NCBI GenBank assembly: GCA_016873525.1
Contig: VGXD01000002.1
Span: 1-28,199, forward strand
Reading direction: 5' to 3'
Length of the DNA stretch: 28,199 nt
From: Nitrospira sp.
Lineage (GTDB): Bacteria; Nitrospirota; Nitrospiria; Nitrospirales; Nitrospiraceae
The notes below the pieces were generated by a model, which did not search any database, was not told the origin of the DNA, and was given only the letters and a program-made list of their open reading frames with translations. Made by a program: the position numbers and the translations under genes. Every line of letters begins with the position of its first letter. Within the stretch, counting starts at the first letter, position 1. This document shows positions 16,650 to 24,987 of the stretch, piece after piece.

Positions 16650-17348
16650 ATGATTAAATTGATGCGGGAAGGCGCGCACAAGTATCCCTGGCTGTTGAAA
16701 TCCGTCATGGGCATACTCGCCATCACCTTCGTGATCACCATGGGTTGGTGGGGATTCGGGGAGCAGGATTCGAACGCGGTGGTCTCGGTGGGAGATCTCT
16801 CGGTCTCGCGGGACGAGTACCGACGCACTTTCGAGAACACCTACCGGTTCTACAAAGAAAACGTTCAAGGGGAATTCAAGGAAGACACGCTAAAACAGTT
16901 CGTGGTCGATGGGCTGATCGAAAGTAAAATCTGGACGCTGGCCGCCAGGGATATGGGCTTGTCCGTCAGCCCGGCCGAGCTGCGCGAGAGCATCGTGCAA
17001 CGCAAGGACTTTCACCGCAACGGCGCCTTCGATCCCAACGCCTACCGGCAAATCTTGGCGGCCAATCGCCTTACCCCCGCCCTCTTCGAATCGCTGTACA
17101 CCGTCGAACTCTTGAGCGCCAAGGCCATGACCGTGGTACGCGACTCCGTGGCCCTCACGCCGGCCGAGATCGCCGAAGCGCAGGCCCTCATGGCCCGTCA
17201 ACCCGACATCACGCCCACTGCCGGCCAATCGGCCAGCGAGCGCATCCTCCAAGACTTCCTGATGCAAAAACAGCAACGCGCCCTCCTGGCCTACAAGGAA
17301 TCCATGAAGGCGCGCCTCCCCATCAAGGTCCACAAGGAATTGCTCTAG
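16650..17348 (+). CDS. Membrane-anchored SurA N-terminal-domain protein (PpiD-like, no PPIase domain)
   Basis: A 232-residue protein starting at ATG 16650 with GGAG seven bases upstream. One membrane helix (about 15-37, following basic residues) anchors it in the cytoplasmic membrane with the rest in the periplasm. Residues about 45-195 match the SurA/PpiD N-terminal chaperone pattern: a strand with VVSVGDLSVSRDEYRRTFE, then a series of helices including LKQFVVDGLIESKIW and the region of AFDPNAYRQIL. The parvulin (PpiC) rotamase domain found in full PpiD (about 620 residues) is absent. A periplasmic folding helper is inferred for outer-membrane or secreted proteins. It is monocistronic, with its own promoter and a convergent neighbour. 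Confidence 0.85.
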   Translation: MIKLMREGAHKYPWLLKSVMGILAITFVITMGWWGFGEQDSNAVVSVGDLSVSRDEYRRTFENTYRFYKENVQGEFKEDTLKQFVVDGLIESKIWTLAARDMGLSVSPAELRESIVQRKDFHRNGAFDPNAYRQILAANRLTPALFESLYTVELLSAKAMTVVRDSVALTPAEIAEAQALMARQPDITPTAGQSASERILQDFLMQKQQRALLAYKESMKARLPIKVHKELL

Positions 17349-17368
17349 CCCACCGTGTAAGAGTCTAC

Positions 17369-17447
17369 AAGTTAAAAAGTCTTCAAGGCGAAAAGTCAGA
17401 CCTGTCTTGGGGCTTGTCGTCTTTGTGACTTTCAGACTTTTCAACTT
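17369..17447. repeat. Imperfect inverted repeat built of AAAAGTC-like units between convergent genes
   Basis: The segment 17369-17383 is nearly complementary to 17434-17447, and further AAAAGTC/GACTTTT copies lie between (for example 17391-17397). It sits in the 114-base gap between the convergent SurA-like gene and queA, so it may act as a bidirectional terminator or be a degenerate dispersed repeat. Confidence 0.55.
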
Positions 17448-17462
17448 TCCGACCTGCCGAAT

Positions 17463-18482
17463 CTACAGAATCAGCATCGCATCGCCGTAGGAGTAGAACC
17501 GGTACTTCTCCTGAACCGCCTCCTGATACGCCGCCCGCAATCGCTCCTGCCCCGCAAAGGCCGACACCAACATGAGCAAGGTGGTACGGGGCAAGTGGAA
17601 GTTGGTCATCATCGCCTCCACCGCTCGAAACCGGTAGCCCGGCACGATAAACAATTGGGTGTCGCCGCTCGTCGGCTGCACGGCCCCCTTTTCATCGGCC
17701 GCCGTCTCCAATGCACGTACCGCCGTGGTTCCGACGGCCACGACTCGTCCCCCCGCTGCCTTGGTCCGGCTGATCGCCTCCGCAGCTTCCGCGGACACCT
17801 CGATCCGTTCGGACGCCATCACATGGTCTTCAATCCGTTCGGCTTGAACGGGCCGGAACGTGCCCGGCCCCACATGGAGCGTCACGGTTGCGATCCCGAT
17901 GCCGCGGTCGCGTAACGAGCCCAACAGCTCCTCCGTGAAGTGCAGACTGGCCGTCGGGGCCGCAATCGCTCCCTCGGTCCTGGCAAACACGGTCTGGTAC
18001 CAACGACGATCTTCGGCCATCGGCGACCGCTTGATATAGGGCGGCAAGGGCATCTGTCCGACCTCGCGGATCGCTTCCCTGATCGGACGCCCGCTCGTAA
18101 ACTGAACGACCGTCCCCGACGCCCCCTGTTGGACGACCGAAGCCGAGAGCCCCCCCTCAAAGTCCATGACCTGTCCCGGCGTCACCCGGCCTTTGAGCAG
18201 GACTTCCCATCTATCTTCCGCCACCTCATGGACCAGGACCAGGTCCACTTTGCCCCCGCTCGTGCGCTTCCGGCCGGCCAGGCGGGCCGCCAGCACTTTC
18301 GTGTCGTTCACCACCAAGAGGTCCCCTGGGTTCAAGAGGGAGGGCAGATCCGAGACTCGCCGATGAGAGCACGCCCCTCCCGCACGAGGCAAGACCAACA
18401 GACGGGCCTGGTCTCTGGGTTCGACGGGTCGGTCGGCAATGAGAGCGGGATCGAAGGGAAAATCGAAGTCGGAGAGTACCAT
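17463..18482 (-). CDS. queA: S-adenosylmethionine:tRNA ribosyltransferase-isomerase
   Basis: A 339-residue cytoplasmic enzyme that transfers and isomerises the ribosyl group of S-adenosylmethionine onto 7-aminomethyl-7-deazaguanine in tRNA, giving epoxyqueuosine at position 34. ATG 18482 overlaps the SpoIID-gene stop by one base (TGATG), which explains the weak ribosome site. Family signatures are visible: LIADRPVEPRDQARLLV near the start, TVTLHVGPGTFRPV in the middle and NFHLPRTTLLMLVSAFAG from residue 294. Length is normal. It is the last gene of the long minus-strand array. No other queuosine gene is in the window. Confidence 0.97.
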   Translation of the reverse strand: MVLSDFDFPFDPALIADRPVEPRDQARLLVLPRAGGACSHRRVSDLPSLLNPGDLLVVNDTKVLAARLAGRKRTSGGKVDLVLVHEVAEDRWEVLLKGRVTPGQVMDFEGGLSASVVQQGASGTVVQFTSGRPIREAIREVGQMPLPPYIKRSPMAEDRRWYQTVFARTEGAIAAPTASLHFTEELLGSLRDRGIGIATVTLHVGPGTFRPVQAERIEDHVMASERIEVSAEAAEAISRTKAAGGRVVAVGTTAVRALETAADEKGAVQPTSGDTQLFIVPGYRFRAVEAMMTNFHLPRTTLLMLVSAFAGQERLRAAYQEAVQEKYRFYSYGDAMLIL

Positions 18483-19657
18483 CAGGGCTTGGATGAGACA
18501 GCCGAAGCAATCTGGCGCCAGTCTTTGAGTTCGGTCCCCGGAAAATAATGCCGCAAGATCGTGGCCACAGGATAGCCGAGACCGGCCATCTCCTTAGCCC
18601 CCCACTGGCAGAGCCCCACCGCATGGCCGGCGCCCCGCCCCCTGAGCACCACGGTCTGTCCCACCGCTTCCACCTCGAACTGCGTGCTCGGGATCACGGA
18701 ATATCCCACCAGACGTCGCAGGTCTTCGCCTCGCAGGACCAACTCGCCTTGGGCGTGCAAGAGTCTGAGCTTGGCCACACGGCCGGCTGCGCTGTAGGCA
18801 AAAGGGGTGAGGCTTGCGATCGGCCCCACCGCGATCCCCTGCCGCTTGAGACTGCTTTCCAAGTCCTGGAGCTTGAACTCGGCCCGCCATTGATAATAGG
18901 GAGAGTTCTGATCGAAGGGACATTCCACCCCCTTCAAGTAGGGCAAGTCCTTGGACCAGACGTTCATGGCATCTTCCGTCGGCCCAGCGGCAGTCGAGGA
19001 GAAGGCTGCCAGAATGGGCGCCCCCCTGTATGTCAGGATCAATCCCCGCGTCGATTCGACGGCCTGCTGGACGCGCTCGTCCAGCCCATGCCGGCCACGA
19101 TAGACTTGATCCTGGGTCCCGGCCACCACGTCGTAGTCGCGCTCCCGGCCGGCAAGGCGCTGATAGAGGACATAGGTCCTGGCCACCACCGCCTGGACTT
19201 TGAGGGCTTCCGGATGCCAACCGGCATGCATCTCCGAGGGAACCACCCCCTTGACGTATTCCTCCAGATCCACCGTATTGAGCACAGCCAGGCCTGTTCC
19301 TTTGGCCATGACCTGGATCACTCCGCCCACGACAAGGGCCGTGGCACCCACCGCCACCCTCATGTCTTCCTCCTGTCCCTTGACCGTCAGGCTGTCGGCC
19401 GTGAAGGTCCTGCCATCCGGACCGCTCGCGACTACTCCACCCGCGCCGGTCCCGTTCGAGCCGAGCGTGACAACCACCGGGCTTGGGACCAGCCGTTCTT
19501 CTCCGGCTCCAGAGCGCAGCACCAAACCACGGTCAGCCGAGAGCGTCACTTGCTTGGCATCCTGCGCCAGCAGAACGCGAATGGGGTCCGCCGCCTGGGC
19601 CGAGGGGGCCAGCAGGATCGCGCTCAAGAGCCCATAGATCACCGCGACCGAACGCAT
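18482..19657 (-). CDS. SpoIID/LytB-domain exported protein (peptidoglycan lytic enzyme or amidase enhancer)
   Basis: About 391 residues. ATG 19657 is preferred because GGTGAG lies four bases upstream and it yields a compact signal peptide (cleavage near Ala-Gln-Ala). GTG 19666, overlapping the DUF2905 stop, is an alternative. The SpoIID domain contains the signature VVPSEMHAGWHPEALK with Glu at about residue 142, corresponding to the catalytic Glu of Bacillus SpoIID, and the following VQAVVARTYVLYQ. The C-terminal GRGAGHAVGLCQWGA matches the family's second conserved box. SpoIID cleaves glycan strands; homologues in non-spore-formers probably remodel peptidoglycan during division. No sporulation gene is seen. 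The gene is coupled on both sides (DUF2905, queA). Confidence 0.9.
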   Translation of the reverse strand: MRSVAVIYGLLSAILLAPSAQAADPIRVLLAQDAKQVTLSADRGLVLRSGAGEERLVPSPVVVTLGSNGTGAGGVVASGPDGRTFTADSLTVKGQEEDMRVAVGATALVVGGVIQVMAKGTGLAVLNTVDLEEYVKGVVPSEMHAGWHPEALKVQAVVARTYVLYQRLAGRERDYDVVAGTQDQVYRGRHGLDERVQQAVESTRGLILTYRGAPILAAFSSTAAGPTEDAMNVWSKDLPYLKGVECPFDQNSPYYQWRAEFKLQDLESSLKRQGIAVGPIASLTPFAYSAAGRVAKLRLLHAQGELVLRGEDLRRLVGYSVIPSTQFEVEAVGQTVVLRGRGAGHAVGLCQWGAKEMAGLGYPVATILRHYFPGTELKDWRQIASAVSSKP

Positions 19658-19662
19658 GAGGC

Positions 19663-19929
19663 TCACCGTTTGAAAAAAAAGTACATCAGCAAGCTTAACA
19701 CGAGACTGAGCACAATGCTGGTGGCCAGGGGGAAATAGAAGGTGAACTGGTCCCGCTTAATCAGGATGTCGCCGGGCAGCTTGCCGACCCATCCCAAAAA
19801 TTGGCCCAAGAATTGGCCGATGCCGCCGGGGCCAGCCCCCTTGCCGAGTGCCGTCAGAAGGGCGCCGACGAGGACGAGGACGACGCCGAGAAGGATGACG
19901 GCCCTGCCCAGCCCGCTCCAGTCCTCCAT
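19663..19929 (-). CDS. DUF2905 small membrane protein
   Basis: An 88-residue protein with two membrane helices (about 9-29 and 62-85) joined by a Gly-rich loop. The loop contains GKLPGDILIKRDQFTFYFP, the conserved core of DUF2905. ATG 19929 lies 3 bases after the asd stop, and its own stop overlaps the next gene's possible GTG. The function of the family is unknown. From memory, DUF2905 genes often sit beside ruvB, spoIID-like and queA genes in Deltaproteobacteria; here ruv genes are absent and asd takes the upstream place. Confidence 0.88.
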   Translation of the reverse strand: MEDWSGLGRAVILLGVVLVLVGALLTALGKGAGPGGIGQFLGQFLGWVGKLPGDILIKRDQFTFYFPLATSIVLSLVLSLLMYFFFKR

Positions 19930-19932
19930 GCG

Positions 19933-20946
19933 CTACCCCACGAGGCATTCGGCGATCTGGACGGCGTTCAAGGCCGCGCCTTTCCGGAGGTTGTCCGAGA
20001 CCACCCACAGGTTCAGTCCGTTCGGAATCGACTCGTCTTCCCTGATACGGCCGACATAGACCTCGTCCTTGCCGGCCACATCCAATGGCATGGGGTAGAG
20101 GGCATGGGCGGGGTCGTCGTAGACCAGCACCCCCGGCGAATCGGCCAGAACCGCGCGCGCCTCGTTGGCCGATATTTTCCGCTCCGTTTCGATGTTGACC
20201 GCCTCCGAATGGCCGACATAGACCGGCACCCGCACGGTCGTGGCCGTGATCTGGATCGAATGGTCGCCCATGATCTTCCTGGTCTCATGCACCAGCTTCA
20301 TTTCTTCCTTCGTATAGCCCGTGGGCAAGAACTCGTCGATCTGCGGCAGGCAGTTGAAGGCGATCTGATAGGGATAGACCTTCGGCTTCGCTTCCCGAAA
20401 ACTGAGCAGCGCCTGACATTCCTCCATCAATTCATCCATCGCCTCCTTGCCGGTCCCCGACACGGACTGGAACGTGGTGACGACAATGCGCTTGATGCGG
20501 ACCGCGTCGTGCAACGGCTTGAGCGCCACGACCATCTGGATCGTGGAGCAGTTCGGGTTGGCGATGATGCCCTGGTGGTCGGCAAGAGCCTGGGGGTTGA
20601 CCTCCGGAACCACCAGCGGGACCTTCTTGTCCATCCGCCAGGCCGCGCTGTTGTCGATCACCACCGCGCCGGCCTTGGCCGCGATGGGGGCAAACTCCTT
20701 GCTGACATCGCTGCCGGCCGAAAACAGGGCGATGTCGATCCCCGTGAAGGAGTCCTTGGTCAGTTCCTGCACCGTGATCTCGCGGCCCTGAAAGGACACG
20801 GTCACGCCGGCGGAACGGGACGAAGCCAGGGGAACCAGCGTCTCCACGGGAAACTTCCGTTCCTCCAAGACCTCGATCATCTCGACCCCGACCGCGCCGG
20901 TCGCCCCGACCACGGCCACTTTATAGGCCGCCTTCTTCGTCAACAT
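19933..20946 (-). CDS. asd: Aspartate-semialdehyde dehydrogenase
   Basis: A 337-residue cytoplasmic enzyme that reduces aspartyl phosphate with NADPH, the branch step to lysine/diaminopimelate, threonine and methionine. ATG 20946 is chosen over an upstream start because GGCGGAG lies just before it and the Rossmann motif GATGAVG then falls at 14-20. The nucleophilic Cys133 (ANPNCSTIQ) and the catalytic His246 (VPVYVGHSEAV) are in place. Length is normal. It follows the NHL gene by 43 bases and precedes DUF2905 by 3. Its product feeds cell-wall diaminopimelate and, through threonine, isoleucine, which fits a location in a branched-chain amino-acid array. Confidence 0.96.
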   Translation of the reverse strand: MLTKKAAYKVAVVGATGAVGVEMIEVLEERKFPVETLVPLASSRSAGVTVSFQGREITVQELTKDSFTGIDIALFSAGSDVSKEFAPIAAKAGAVVIDNSAAWRMDKKVPLVVPEVNPQALADHQGIIANPNCSTIQMVVALKPLHDAVRIKRIVVTTFQSVSGTGKEAMDELMEECQALLSFREAKPKVYPYQIAFNCLPQIDEFLPTGYTKEEMKLVHETRKIMGDHSIQITATTVRVPVYVGHSEAVNIETERKISANEARAVLADSPGVLVYDDPAHALYPMPLDVAGKDEVYVGRIREDESIPNGLNLWVVSDNLRKGAALNAVQIAECLVG

Positions 20947-20989
20947 TTTCTCCGCCCTTCCTCTGCCATCCCGTCGCACATCACGGTTT

Positions 20990-22198
20990 TCAGGCCGCAA
21001 CCATCCGTATCCGGTGGTTGAAGGTATCCGCAATGAACATCGTCCCCTGCCGGTCCACGGCAACCCCAAAGGGATAGTTCAAACCGCTCTCCCGCGCCGG
21101 CCCGCCGTCTCCGCAAAAGCCCGCGACGCCGTTGCCCGCCACGAGCGTGACGATCTTCTTCCGCCGGTCCCACCGCCGGATCAAATGGCTATCCGAGTCG
21201 GTGAGCAGAATATGCCCCTCCGGATCGATCGCAATGCCGTAGGGCCGCGAGAGGCTGGTGGAGAATTCATTCGGTTGTCCCTGGTACCGATACTCTCCCC
21301 CGTCGCCGGCCACGGTGCTGATCAAGCCGGTGGCGCAGTCCACCCGGCGAATCCGCCCGTTGAAAGTGTCGGCAATGTACAACTGCCCATCCGAATCCAA
21401 CGCAAGACCGCTGGGCCCGGCCAGACCCGCTTCCGTCGCAGGCAGGCCATCGCCGGTATAGGCCGCCTGTCCCGTCCCTGCCACGGTCGTAATAACCCCC
21501 GTGGCTACGTCTATTTTGCGGACCCGGTTGTTGCTCTGGTCGGCAATGTACAGATTCCCTCCCGCATCCACCACCAGCGCCGAGGGGTCGTTGAGGGCCG
21601 CAGAGACGGCGGGCCCTCCGTCTCCGCTCCAGCGTCGCTGGCCCGTGCCGGCAATCGTCGTGATCGTCCCGGTCGCGGCCTCCACCTTCCGGACCCGATG
21701 GTTCATGGTGTCCGCGATGAACAGATTCCCCTGCGCGTCCAACGCGACCGCCGTCGGGAAGTTCAGCAGGGCCTGCAGGGCGGGGCCTCCATCGCCTTGG
21801 CACCGCTTGGACTGCGGCGCGGCCCCGGTCACAAACCGGACCGTGCCGCTCAGGTCCCCAAGCTGCGCAAACTTTTCCGTGGTCTGCGTCCGGGCGCTTC
21901 CCAGCGGATCGTCCTCGTCGAAATCAGAAGACCCGCAAGCCCCGACCGGTTCGCGTTCAATCTGGGGCGCGTCGTTCGGTCGGCCGGCAACGGTGGTGAC
22001 GATCCCTGTGGCAAGGTCCACCTTGCGGACCACATGGTTTTCGGAATCCGCAATATAGAGGGACCCGGCTCCGTCGAGCGCCAGACTCTTCGGCTCGTTC
22101 AGGCGAGCCGCAACGGCCGGCCCATGGTCGCCGAAGTGGCCCGGTTCCCCCGTGCCTGCAATGGTGACAATCGTCCCGGATTTTGACGACACGAGCAT
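20990..22198 (-). CDS. NHL-repeat beta-propeller protein
   Basis: A 402-residue protein starting at ATG 22198, nine bases after the leuB stop, with AGGGG upstream. Six repeats of about 57 residues are visible. Each carries the core Leu-x-x-Pro-x-x-[Leu/Ile/Val]-x-[Leu/Ile/Val]-Asp, then Gly-x-[Leu/Ile/Met]-[Tyr/Phe]-Ile-Ala-Asp and an Arg-rich end, with GDGGPA between blades. The expected fold is a six-bladed propeller. The second unit contains an insertion of about 60 residues (roughly 74-133), acidic and unlike the rest. No signal peptide or membrane helix is seen, so the predicted product is cytoplasmic unless the start is mis-called; many NHL proteins are secreted. NHL propellers bind proteins or other ligands, and no activity can be assigned. 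Confidence 0.88.
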   Translation of the reverse strand: MLVSSKSGTIVTIAGTGEPGHFGDHGPAVAARLNEPKSLALDGAGSLYIADSENHVVRKVDLATGIVTTVAGRPNDAPQIEREPVGACGSSDFDEDDPLGSARTQTTEKFAQLGDLSGTVRFVTGAAPQSKRCQGDGGPALQALLNFPTAVALDAQGNLFIADTMNHRVRKVEAATGTITTIAGTGQRRWSGDGGPAVSAALNDPSALVVDAGGNLYIADQSNNRVRKIDVATGVITTVAGTGQAAYTGDGLPATEAGLAGPSGLALDSDGQLYIADTFNGRIRRVDCATGLISTVAGDGGEYRYQGQPNEFSTSLSRPYGIAIDPEGHILLTDSDSHLIRRWDRRKKIVTLVAGNGVAGFCGDGGPARESGLNYPFGVAVDRQGTMFIADTFNHRIRMVAA

Positions 22199-22207
22199 TC
22201 GACGCCC

Positions 22208-23284
22208 CTACCCTTGCAAGAAGTTCCGAAGAATCGCCTCCCCCATCTCCTTCGTGCCGACCAGCTTGCCTCCGGGACTCTGAATGTCCTTGGTCCGATA
22301 CCCCTGCTCCAGCGTCAGAAGGATGGCCCGCTCGACGGCCTCCGCCTCCTTGTCCAGGCGCAACTGATAGGCCAGCAGCATGGCGGCAGAAGCGATCGTG
22401 GCGATGGGGTTGGCCAGGTTCTTGCCGGCAATGTCCGGGGCGCTCCCGTGAATCGGCTCGTACATCCCGGCGGTGGCCCCGATGCTGGCCGAAGGCAACA
22501 TCCCGATGGACCCGGTCAACATGGCCGCTTCGTCGCTAAGAATGTCGCCGAACAGATTGGTCGTGACCAGCACATCGAACTGCTTCGGATTCCTGATGAG
22601 CTGCATGGCGCAATTGTCCACGTACATGTGGGTCAGCTCGACGTCCGGAAACCCCTTGTGGACCTCGATGACCACGCGCCGCCAGAGTTCGGACGATTCC
22701 AGCACATTGGCCTTGTCCACGGAGACGACCTTCCGCCGCCGCTTCCGCGCCGCCTCGAAGGCCACTTTGGCGATGCGCCGGATTTCCTCGGTCGTATAGA
22801 CTTCCGTATTGACGCCCCGCTCGCCATCAGCCGTCTTCTCGATGCCCTTCGGCTTGCCGAAATAGATTCCCCCGGTCAATTCGCGCACGACGAGGAGGTC
22901 GATGCCCTCGATCACCTCCCGCTTCAACGTCGAGGCATCGGCCAGCATGGGATAGAGCTTGGCGGGACGCAGGTTGGCGAAGAGTCCGAGCTGCTCCCGC
23001 AGCCCCAGCAGGGCCCGTTCCGGGCGGAGCCGGTATTCGAGCCCTTCCCACTTGGGACCGCCCACCGCCCCCAGCAGCACCGCATCGCTCTCTTTCGCCA
23101 GCGCAAGCGTGTCGTCCGGCAAGGGCACTCCGACCCGGTCGAGGGCCTGTCCGCCCACCAGCCCCTCCACAAACTCGAAGGTATGGTGGAACCGCTCCCC
23201 GACCGCCTTGAGGACCTTGACCGCCTCGGGCACAATTTCCTGTCCGACTCCGTCGCCGGCCAACACCGCCATACGCGCGTTCAC
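22208..23284 (-). CDS. leuB: 3-isopropylmalate dehydrogenase
   Basis: A 358-residue cytoplasmic enzyme of leucine synthesis that oxidises and decarboxylates 3-isopropylmalate with NAD+. GTG 23284 is preferred because AAGGAGGG lies eight bases upstream; ATG 23272 would be too far from it. Family features: MAVLAGDGVGQEIVPEA at the N-terminus, GAVGGPKWEG, the substrate-binding Arg segment around LFANLRPAKLYP, the Lys/Asp catalytic region (SVDKANVLESSELW) and the NAD-site segment MYEPIHGSAPDIAGK. Length is standard. It lies 72 bases after leuA, so it should fall under the same T-box control. leuC and leuD are not in the window. Confidence 0.97.
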   Translation of the reverse strand: MNARMAVLAGDGVGQEIVPEAVKVLKAVGERFHHTFEFVEGLVGGQALDRVGVPLPDDTLALAKESDAVLLGAVGGPKWEGLEYRLRPERALLGLREQLGLFANLRPAKLYPMLADASTLKREVIEGIDLLVVRELTGGIYFGKPKGIEKTADGERGVNTEVYTTEEIRRIAKVAFEAARKRRRKVVSVDKANVLESSELWRRVVIEVHKGFPDVELTHMYVDNCAMQLIRNPKQFDVLVTTNLFGDILSDEAAMLTGSIGMLPSASIGATAGMYEPIHGSAPDIAGKNLANPIATIASAAMLLAYQLRLDKEAEAVERAILLTLEQGYRTKDIQSPGGKLVGTKEMGEAILRNFLQG

Positions 23285-23356
23285 TCGACATTCCCTCCTT
23301 GCTAGACCCGCACGGACCTCCGAAACAACCGAGTCACTCTACCCATGATCCGCGCG

Positions 23357-24904
23357 TCAAATCAAGCCGACTTTCTTCGATGGATCGACATCCTTCGAGG
23401 TCCAAAAGGCCAGTTTGTTGATGGCGTTGAGATAGGCCTTGGCCGAGGCCAGGATGATGTCCGTATCGGCCCCATGGCCGATGGCCGTCTTGCCGCCTTC
23501 CTCCAGCCGCACGGAGACCTCCCCTTGCGCGTCGGTGCCGCCGGTAATGGCCTTGACCGCATAAGACAGCAGCCGGCTCTTGGTCTGCGTCATGACGGCA
23601 ATGGTGCGATAGGCGGCATCCACCGGCCCGTCGCCGGTGCCGGTCTGAGTCATCGCCTGCCCGTCGATCTCCAACTCCACCGTGGCGGTCGGCACCCGGT
23701 TGGTCCCGCTTTCGATCTGCAGGGCCTTCAGCGCCACGCGCTCGGGAATGCGCGCGGTTTCTTCGGAGATGATGACGTCCAGGTCCTCTTCGTACAGTTC
23801 CTTCTTCTGGTCCGCCAACTTCTTCACCCGTTCGAAGGCGCGGGCGATCTCCTCTTCGGAGGGCTTATAGCCCAACTCTTCGATCCGCTTCCGGAAGGCA
23901 TGGCGGCCGGACAGCTTCCCCATGATCAGCTTGCTCTGGACCAATCCGATGGACTCGGGCCGCATGATCTCGTAGGTGCTCTTCTCCTTCAATAGCCCGT
24001 CCTGGTGAATGCCCGACGTGTGGGCGAAGGCGTTGGCGCCGACGATCGCTTTGTTCGGCTGGATCAGCATGCCCGTGATCTTGCTGACGAGGCGGCTGGC
24101 CTTGGAAATCTCTTCGGTGCGGATGGCCGTATCCGCCCCGTAGAAATCCTTGCGGGTCCTGAGCCCCATGACGATTTCCTCCAGCGCGGCATTGCCCGCC
24201 CGTTCGCCGATCCCGTTGATCGTGCATTCCACCTGCCCGGCCCCTTCCAGGATGGCGGCCAAGGAGTTGGCGACGGCCAGGCCCAGGTCGTTGTGGCAAT
24301 GGACCGAGATGACCGCCTGGGCGCTGTTCCGCACCTTCTCGCGAATCCCGCGGATCAGCAGGCCGAATTCCTGCGGGGCAGCGTACCCCACCGTGTCGGG
24401 AATATTCACGGTCCCGGCGCCGGCCTCGATCACCGCCTCCAGCACTTCGTAGAGATAGGCGGGATCGGAGCGGCTGGCGTCCATCGGCGAAAATTCCACG
24501 TCGTCCACGTAGCCGCGCGCGAACCGCACCATCTCCACCGCCCGCTTCAGCGCCTCGTCCCTCGTCATGCGAAATTGGTATTTGAGATGAATGTCCGAGG
24601 TCGAGAGAAAGGTATGGATCCGGACCTTGGACGCCCCCTTGAGCGCCTCCCAGGCCCGCGTAATGTCTTCCGGCTTGGCCCTGGCCAGGCTGCAGACGGT
24701 CGGCCCTTCCACTTCATGGGCCACCTGCCTGACCGCCTCGAAATCGCCCGGCGAGCTGTAGGCGAACCCGGCCTCGATGATGTCCACCCCCAGCCGGGCC
24801 AACTGCTTGGCGATCATGACTTTCTCTTCGACGTTCATGCTCGCCCCGGGCGATTGTTCGCCGTCCCGCAAGGTGGTGTCGAAAATCTTGATCATGCGCG
24901 TCAT
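23357..24904 (-). CDS. leuA: 2-isopropylmalate synthase
   Basis: A 515-residue enzyme that condenses acetyl-CoA with 2-oxoisovalerate, the first committed step to leucine. ATG 24904 has GAGGTGA just upstream. The TIM-barrel catalytic domain begins with FDTTLRDGEQSPG (Arg13 and metal ligand Asp14) and holds His202 and His204 in VHCHNDLGLA, completing the metal site. A linker and the C-terminal LeuA allosteric domain (about 385-510) are present, so leucine feedback inhibition is expected. Length matches LeuA, not the short homocitrate-type enzymes; citramalate synthase is a less likely alternative. It is preceded by a T-box leader with a leucine specifier, which supports the leucine assignment independently. 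Confidence 0.96.
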   Translation of the reverse strand: MTRMIKIFDTTLRDGEQSPGASMNVEEKVMIAKQLARLGVDIIEAGFAYSSPGDFEAVRQVAHEVEGPTVCSLARAKPEDITRAWEALKGASKVRIHTFLSTSDIHLKYQFRMTRDEALKRAVEMVRFARGYVDDVEFSPMDASRSDPAYLYEVLEAVIEAGAGTVNIPDTVGYAAPQEFGLLIRGIREKVRNSAQAVISVHCHNDLGLAVANSLAAILEGAGQVECTINGIGERAGNAALEEIVMGLRTRKDFYGADTAIRTEEISKASRLVSKITGMLIQPNKAIVGANAFAHTSGIHQDGLLKEKSTYEIMRPESIGLVQSKLIMGKLSGRHAFRKRIEELGYKPSEEEIARAFERVKKLADQKKELYEEDLDVIISEETARIPERVALKALQIESGTNRVPTATVELEIDGQAMTQTGTGDGPVDAAYRTIAVMTQTKSRLLSYAVKAITGGTDAQGEVSVRLEEGGKTAIGHGADTDIILASAKAYLNAINKLAFWTSKDVDPSKKVGLI

Positions 24905-24950
24905 GGGTCACCTCTTCCTTACGTGTCGCCGCCGCTCACGACGACCACAA

Positions 24951-24987
24951 ACAAAAAAGCCTTCCGCCCCGCCAGGGACGAAGGCTT
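24951..24987 (-). terminator. T-box-controlled terminator upstream of leuA
   Basis: On the minus strand an 8-bp perfect arm (24980-24987 with 24957-24964), extended by TCCC/GGG pairs, is followed by a run of T and TGTTTG. The CCCT at 24974-24977 within the stem is also complementary to the AGGG of the T-box sequence, so terminator and antiterminator exclude each other. Confidence 0.88.

Noticed and set aside
20947..21069. A longer N-terminus for aspartate-semialdehyde dehydrogenase
   Set aside because: The extra 41 residues are Arg/Gly-rich, overlap the NHL gene, and precede the ribosome site that serves ATG 20946.
21000..22190. Tandem DNA repeats
   Set aside because: The periodicity (about 171 bases) comes from the protein-level NHL blades; the DNA copies are diverged.
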